Assembly: GCA_003550325.1 (NCBI GenBank)
Contig: QKWP01001083.1
Location: 93,056 to 157,055 of the forward strand
DNA from: Gigaspora rosea
Taxonomy: Eukaryota; Glomeromycota; Glomeromycetes; Diversisporales; Gigasporaceae
Direction of reading: 5' to 3'
DNA length: 64,000 nt
Every line of letters starts with the position of its first letter. Position 1 is the first letter of the stretch. A program made the translations under genes and the position numbers. Positions 61,505 to 64,000 of the stretch are shown here, in pieces. The notes under the pieces are model-generated. The model was not told the origin of the DNA. It saw only the letters and a program-made list of their open reading frames with translations, and did not search any database.

Positions 61505-61850
61505 GGGGTGTTCCCTTTTAAAAGGGCCCATTTTTATATATATTTTATTTTGAGATAATTGAGTTTAACTGTTTGTTTTGATTTTCGGACTGATCCGGGA
61601 TTAATCAAATTTTACGATTTTAATTGGTTAAATGTAACAGGTGACTATCGGGTAATCTTGTGATGTGCTTGGCCTTGGACAACTTTGTATAATATTTCTT
61701 TTACATTATCTCTATTTTTTATTATGCAAATCGACTTTCATTTATAATTTAAAAATATCAATCATGTCAAAATTTATATGAATCTAATGAAAACTCAATT
61801 TTCAAAAAAATATAAAAATAGGCCCTTTTAAAAGGACCTGGGTCTGTTAG
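61505..61850. mobile_element. Degraded inverted-repeat element with GGACTGATCCG module
   Basis: CCTTTTAAAAGGGCCCATTT at left and AATAGGCCCTTTTAAAAGGA at right are inverted. The interior has TTCGGACTGATCCGGGATTA and CGATTTTAATTGG, matching the module in the 19491 and 36277 MITEs. Confidence 0.55.
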
Positions 61851-62055
61851 AGTTGTAGAGTAAAAGCTTTTTATAAAACCAAGCTTTTCTATTTACTTTG
61901 TTAGAAAGTTTTCTGATCTTTTGTTTTGATTTGATTTAATATTTTTAAATTTATATTTAAAATTTTATTAAAGTTCACTTTTAGAAAATAATATATATTG
62001 GTCTTAACAAGAACAATATTTTTTATAAGCTATTTTTAAATTTCTTTTTTTATAC

Positions 62056-62830
62056 TTTTTTTTTTCCCCTTTGATAGGTCTCACCGTGACTCGACCTCTT
62101 AGCTTTATTATATCTTTAACAAATTAAATACAATACATTTCTAAGAATAAACAAAGCCCGACATCATCCGAGTAGAGTTACCCAAATGCAACTCATCGCA
62201 CCAACTTTCTGGAGAGTTAGAGTCTGAATTAGCCCCTATCAAAAGGAGGTCCAAAAGGGGGTTTCACCTGATTGGATCAGACACAAAATTGCTTCGTTCT
62301 ATACTTTGTGAGTTTTCTCTTCCTTATCCTTCTCTAAAGCTTTTCTTTCCTGAGCTAGGTTACCACGACTACTATTCTTCGATCCCAAAGGCACGTTTTT
62401 ATCTAAATCCGGAGCGGAGCTCCTTTGTTTATCAAGACTCGAGATTCCAATTGACTTCTCCCATTCCGATACCGCCGAGCAACGGGTTTTCCAGATAAAG
62501 TCATAGAAAAGGTTCCAGGTGAGTGTTATGAAGTAGTCCAAAATCTCTAAAGCTACTTTCTTTGAGCTCAGTAGGTTCGTCATATTAAGAACTGTCATTT
62601 CTTGTAATAGGCCTTTGATTATGTCCTTTCTTGCCTGGCAGTTTTCTTCCTTGCTACTTCCGAAAATAATTCTCCTTAAGACTTTTTTTTTGAACTTAAA
62701 CTTGGAATCTGACTCCAGTTTTTTCCAACACAACTCTGAAACTACATCTTCAATATTGTACCATTGGAATTTTTTTATACTTTTATTATTAGATAGAAAG
62801 TATGTAATCTATATTTTAATTACAAACTTT
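62056..62830 (-). mobile_element. 5'-truncated LINE, 3' end with poly(A)
   Basis: A minus-strand frame (from about 62805 to the stop at 62299) resembles the C-terminal end of a LINE reverse transcriptase protein: a Trp-rich helix LDYFITLTWNLFYDFIWKTR, then EWEKSIGIS and a charged tail EKDKEEKTHKV. It is followed by a non-coding tail containing AGGTCGAGTCACGGTGAGAC and a terminal A-run (T-run at 62056-62065 on the plus strand), as expected for target-primed insertion. Reverse transcriptase and endonuclease regions are absent, and an in-frame stop lies near 62809. No target duplication was identified. Confidence 0.5.
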
Positions 62831-62904
62831 CAAAAGGTAAATATAGTATCTAAGGTGGATATGGGTATTATAGCGCACTACCAATTATGGCGCAATTTCA
62901 ATAT

Positions 62905-63015
62905 CTTGTGATCTGTCGATCGGAATTGCATGATTTTGGTACCAATTGATTCGTCTCGCCAAGACAAATCGATTGGTACCAAAATTATGCAATTCCGATC
63001 GATGAGTTACAAAAT
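62905..63015. repeat. 110-bp palindrome with GGTACC and CGTCTC
   Basis: Arms ATCGGAATTGCATGATTTTG and CAAAATTATGCAATTCCGAT pair around a centre near 62960, with GGTACCAATTGATTCGTCTC inside. Similar to the inner palindromes of 10941-11819 and 59237-59767. Confidence 0.75.
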
Positions 63016-63514
63016 ATTGCTACTAAAGTAAAATTAGTATCCTTTTTTATATAGAGTTTCGCGAAGACCATATATATTCGTTTATTAAAAATTTTTTCAG
63101 TGTCCATTTATTTTTTTTAAAAGACCAAACGACCTTAATAATTATTTTGCTATTTAATATCATTTATCCGCGGCCTACAAAAAAGTTCTTGCAAGATATC
63201 ATTTCCAGGTTTTTATCTTATTTTAAGATCTTTTTTCAAAGTTTTGTATCCGAATTTTTTGAAACTAACAACGTAAATCGCTAAGCAGGACATAAATATG
63301 TCACGTGATTCAAATTAAAGTTTAGTTATTTGCGCTGTTTATAATGATTGGCAGTGTAACAAATAAATCGCGCTATATAAATAAGCGAAATCTTATACTG
63401 CTAACTCGCGTTTGAACCACGGTTTACTTTTTACACGTGACGAAAAGTACCCATTTATTAAATTTTAGTTTTATCGTACAATAAAGAAAAAAAATAAAAA
63501 ATAAAGCTTTTATT

Positions 63515-64000
63515 ATGTCGTTTGAAAAAGACAAAGCCATTCGAAATGATGCTATTGAGAAAGCCCTTAAGGCTATAAAAGATTCCTCTGATAATCCCAA
63601 GCCTCCAAGTATAAGAAGTATCGCACGAGATTTTGATATCCCGGAAACAACCCTGAGACGTGTAGTTAAAAACGATGGTCCTCTCAAACGTCCAGGCCCT
63701 AATAAAGTTTTAACCGACTACAAAGAAGAGCAACTGGTCAGTTATTGCCTGAACATGCAGAGGCTTGGTTTCGGGTTATCAAGGTCTGGCGTAAATTATT
63801 GCATGATGGAAATAGTTAATAGAGATGGGCGCGCGCATCCTTTTAGCAAGAATGGACCAGGTCAATCATGGTGGCAGCGGTTCTTTAGGGATCACCCTGA
63901 ACTTTCATTTCGGGTTCCACAAGCCCTAAATGAGGCGCGTGCCCAAAAAGCAAATCCTATTATAATAAACGACTACTTTAACAAACTTGAAAAAATAATT
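63515..64000 (+). CDS. pogo/Tigger-type transposase, N-terminal part (continues past window)
   Basis: From the ATG at 63515 the frame is open for 162 codons to the window end. Residues about 10-52 form a Psq-type helix-turn-helix (SIRSIARDFDIPETTLRRVV), followed by a RPGPNKVLTDYKEEQLV linker and a CENP-B type second DNA-binding domain (about 68-135) with WWQRFFRDHPELSFR. Known members continue into a DDE_1 catalytic domain, which would lie beyond the window. The transposase binds its terminal repeats and cuts and pastes into TA. No intron or break is seen in this part, so the copy could be young. It is a candidate source of enzyme for the TA-flanked MITEs in the window. Confidence 0.88.
   Translation, partial: MSFEKDKAIRNDAIEKALKAIKDSSDNPKPPSIRSIARDFDIPETTLRRVVKNDGPLKRPGPNKVLTDYKEEQLVSYCLNMQRLGFGLSRSGVNYCMMEIVNRDGRAHPFSKNGPGQSWWQRFFRDHPELSFRVPQALNEARAQKANPIIINDYFNKLEKII

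Overview
The window looks like nuclear DNA of a repeat-rich, very AT-rich fungus. Genes carry many short GT-AG introns, and the families present (gag/retropepsin and PolB fossils, pogo/Tigger elements, many small inverted-repeat elements, a P3B Mg2+-ATPase) suggest an arbuscular mycorrhizal fungus of the Rhizophagus type. That assignment is an inference from recalled family content, not a database result.

Layout. 0-10 kb is a graveyard of virus-like pieces: a protein-primed DNA polymerase B fossil, a gag-retropepsin fossil, a coiled-coil frame, a retroviral-type integrase fossil and a Cys/His-rich frame. Among them sits a dense cluster of two kinds of short hairpin repeat (2.1-4.9 kb). 10-15 kb and 18.5-25.3 kb are nested inverted-repeat transposons, including an 879-bp foldback element, a deleted piggyBac-like element and several TA-flanked MITEs, plus one assembly gap (24510-25069). 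34-41 kb is another transposon field, with hAT-like (8-bp duplication), Mutator-like (9-bp duplication) and pogo-like (TA) non-autonomous elements, some nested. 55-63 kb is strand-skewed AT-rich decay with an 837-bp palindrome, two TAA/TTA-flanked elements and a 5'-truncated LINE end. A pogo/Tigger transposase gene runs off the right edge.

Six host genes can be modelled exon by exon with continuous frames: an AMP-forming acyl/coumarate-CoA ligase (537 aa, 11 exons, minus), an NADPH-dependent diflavin reductase of the Tah18/NDOR1 type (681 aa, 8 exons, minus, last exon only Trp-Gly-stop), an alpha-arrestin (516 aa, 2 exons, plus), a P3B-type Mg2+-transporting ATPase (932 aa, 7 exons, plus), a secretory-pathway transmembrane RING-H2 E3 ligase (484 aa, 3 exons, minus) and a small coiled-coil/RRM protein (159 aa, 3 exons, minus). 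They do not form a pathway. The arrestin, with its PPxY motif, and the membrane RING ligase both belong to ubiquitin-dependent membrane protein turnover, but nothing here links them directly.

Most structure outside genes is explained by inverted-repeat elements whose termini and target duplications can be read directly. The least explained signals are the two related hairpin repeats near 2-5 kb (one copy lies inside a reading frame), a GAGACG/CGTCTC module shared by four different elements, a GCTGATCCG module shared by five loci, and the habit of each repeat locus to reiterate its own private short motif.
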